Assembly: GCA_963169175.1 (NCBI GenBank) | Contig: CAUJFK010000170.1 | Coordinates: 1-6,718 of the forward strand | DNA: 6,718 nucleotides | Direction of reading: 5' to 3' | From: Acidobacteriota bacterium | GTDB taxonomy: Bacteria; Acidobacteriota; Blastocatellia; Pyrinomonadales; Pyrinomonadaceae | Made by a program: the position numbers and the translations under genes | Shown: in pieces, positions 5,425 through 6,718 of the stretch | Numbering within the stretch: position 1 is the stretch's first letter | Layout of the letters: each line of letters opens with the position of its first letter | Notes under the pieces: model-generated | What the model was told of the DNA's origin: nothing | The model's database searches: none | What the model saw: the letters and a program-made list of their open reading frames with translations, nothing else

Positions 5425-6018
5425 ATGACCATCAAATCAGATATCTGGCTTCGCCGGATGGCCAAAGAGCACGGGATGATCGAGCCGTTCCTCCCTGAAC
5501 TGGTACGAGAGAGCAATGGCACGAAGATCATCTCCGCCGGTGCTTCAAGCTACGGCTACGATATGCGCCTTGCGGACGACGGATTCCGCATCTTTTCATC
5601 GGTCCATGGCAAAGAGATCGATCCGAAGCGTTTCGACGATCAGTATTCGCTCATCGAACCCGAAATGCAGACGGCGGACGACGGCTCGAAATACTACATT
5701 CTGCCGGGCCATCACTATGGCCTCGGTGTAACGGTCGAGACGTTCAAGATGCCGCGAAATGTAACGGGAGTCGCCCTTGGAAAATCGACTTACGCCCGCG
5801 CCGGCCTGCTGGTCAATACGACACCTCTTGAAGCCGGCTGGACCGGACGCCTGGTCGTCGAGATCGCCAATTTGGCCAACCTGCCGCTTCGGGTTTATGT
5901 GAACGAAGGCATAGGCCAGATATTGTTCTTCGAATCGGACGAGGACTGTGCGGTTTCGTATGAAGATCGCGGCGGAAAATATCAGGGCCAAACCGGCCTG
6001 ACATTCGCCAAAGTTTGA
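5425..6018 (+). CDS. dcd: dCTP deaminase
   Basis: The enzyme deaminates dCTP to dUTP in the cytoplasm, feeding dUMP to thymidylate synthesis. The 197-residue protein opens MTIKSDIWLRRMAKEHGMIE, a conserved start of one Dcd branch, which fixes the ATG at 5425 despite the missing ribosome binding site. SSYGYDMRL (41-49) is the early conserved strand. The active-site signature GKSTYARAGL lies at 119-128 (Ser121, Arg125), and TPLEAGWTGRLVVEIAN at 133-149 contains the likely catalytic Glu146. GIGQ at 162-165 and GKYQGQTG at 184-191 form the C-terminal nucleotide-binding end. The TPLEAGW sequence and overall length resemble the Helicobacter pylori-like group rather than the E. coli enzyme. Whether it also hydrolyses dUTP, as bifunctional Dcd-Dut enzymes do, cannot be decided by eye. 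A peptidase gene follows after 44 bp and may share its transcript. Confidence 0.96.
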   Translation: MTIKSDIWLRRMAKEHGMIEPFLPELVRESNGTKIISAGASSYGYDMRLADDGFRIFSSVHGKEIDPKRFDDQYSLIEPEMQTADDGSKYYILPGHHYGLGVTVETFKMPRNVTGVALGKSTYARAGLLVNTTPLEAGWTGRLVVEIANLANLPLRVYVNEGIGQILFFESDEDCAVSYEDRGGKYQGQTGLTFAKV

Positions 6019-6062
6019 ATCCTTATCCCGCCGTCATTCGGCCCGCGGCTCGACCATCGATC

Positions 6063-6718
6063 ATGTTTCGCTGCTCTGTCACTATCATATTCGTTTGCTT
6101 TTTCTTATTCGCGCCTGCGATTGCTCAAAGCTCATCCGGTAAGGGCGAAGACCGGCCAAAACCGGACATCCAGCCGCGTCCTCGTGCCCGCGAGGCAGGG
6201 CTTAAGGTCGGCATACTTTTGCCGGGAACACTTAACGCTATCACTGATGTTCCCGGCGTTCTGGTCGGCCATACGACCATCATCAAGGGCGATGCAATTC
6301 GCACCGGCGTCACCGCGATCTTGCCGCACGGCGGAAATCTGTTTCAGGAAAAGGTGCCGGGAGCGGTCTATGTCGGAAATGGATTTGGCAAACTTGCCGG
6401 ATCAACCCAGGTAAATGAGCTTGGCGAAATCGAAACCCCGATCCTGCTCACTTCAACACTTGCCGTACCGAGAACGGCAGATTTTTTGCTGGACTATATG
6501 CTCGCCCTTCCTGGGAATGAAAATGTTCAGTCGATAAATCCGCTCGTTGCCGAAACAAACGACGGATTTCTAAACGATATTCGCGGGCGGCACATTGGCC
6601 GCGATGACGTGTTCGCGGCGATCAGGAGCGCGAAAAGCGGAGCGGTGGAAGAAGGGTCGGTCGGTGCCGGGACGGGCACGGTCGCATTTGATTGGAAAGG
6701 CGGCATCGGAACCTCGTC
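6063..6718 (+). CDS. Exported P1 (DmpA/S58) family peptidase, N-terminal part, cut by window edge
   Basis: The frame is open from the ATG at 6063 to the right edge: 218 codons plus two bases. A signal peptide is clear (hydrophobic run at about 6-18, APAIA with likely cleavage after Ala21), followed by a hydrophilic Pro/Lys/Arg-rich linker. The family core begins around residue 45: ITDVPGVLVGHTTI (60-73), RTGVTAILPHGG (80-91), then GNGFGKLAGSTQVNELGEIE, which is strongly characteristic, and further on VAETNDGFLNDIRGRHI and, near the edge, GAGTGT...GGIGTS. Family knowledge: DmpA-type enzymes are N-terminal-nucleophile aminopeptidases acting on L-aminoacyl amides, D-amino acid esters or beta-peptides, and they self-cleave before the catalytic Ser into alpha and beta chains. 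That Ser lies beyond the window, so activity cannot be verified here. The signal peptide suggests a periplasmic or secreted enzyme. There is no Shine-Dalgarno. It lies 44 bp after dcd with no terminator between. Confidence 0.93.
   Translation, partial: MFRCSVTIIFVCFFLFAPAIAQSSSGKGEDRPKPDIQPRPRAREAGLKVGILLPGTLNAITDVPGVLVGHTTIIKGDAIRTGVTAILPHGGNLFQEKVPGAVYVGNGFGKLAGSTQVNELGEIETPILLTSTLAVPRTADFLLDYMLALPGNENVQSINPLVAETNDGFLNDIRGRHIGRDDVFAAIRSAKSGAVEEGSVGAGTGTVAFDWKGGIGTS

Overview
The window is 6.7 kb of dense bacterial chromosome, moderately GC-rich by eye, holding seven protein genes, two of them cut by the window edges. I see no tRNA, rRNA, CRISPR array, transposase or phage gene. The gene set suggests a Gram-negative environmental bacterium: an ECF sigma factor with a membrane zinc-finger anti-sigma factor, secreted beta-repeat proteins, a Helicobacter-type dCTP deaminase and an exported DmpA-type peptidase. 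Acidobacteriota (Blastocatellia-like) is my best guess. It rests on overall impression, on the rarity of Shine-Dalgarno sequences and on the style of the intergenic repeats. It is not a database result.

Layout. (1) Positions 1-1385, minus strand: a YifB/ComM-family Mg-chelatase-like AAA+ ATPase, whose C-terminus runs off the left edge. (2) 1386-1831: a 446 bp intergenic region between divergent genes, with a cluster of CCACGAA/TTCGTGG heptamers and a possible promoter for the next gene. (3) 1832-5077, plus strand: an envelope-signalling block. It consists of an ECF sigma factor, a zf-HC2 anti-sigma factor with one membrane segment and a long helical outer domain, and two related secreted proteins of DUF4097/putative-adhesin type. 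A good sigma-70-like promoter (4158-4187) precedes the second secreted protein. (4) 5078-5424: a 347 bp intergenic region with a roughly 100 nt imperfect inverted repeat built from CTTTGTG/CACAAAG phrases. It ends in a terminator-like hairpin plus T7 tract that touches the next start codon. (5) 5425-6018: dcd, dCTP deaminase. (6) 6063-6718: the N-terminal part of an exported P1 (DmpA/S58) peptidase, cut by the right edge.

How the parts may work together. The anti-sigma factor probably holds the sigma factor at the membrane and releases it on an envelope signal. The two secreted paralogs next to it are plausible targets or signal partners, but this is inference from order only. Dcd supplies dUMP precursor for dTTP synthesis and is probably unrelated to the signalling block. 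The features most worth a second look are the two intergenic repeat regions, which share an exact 13 bp word in opposite orientation, and the terminator-like hairpin abutting the dcd start.
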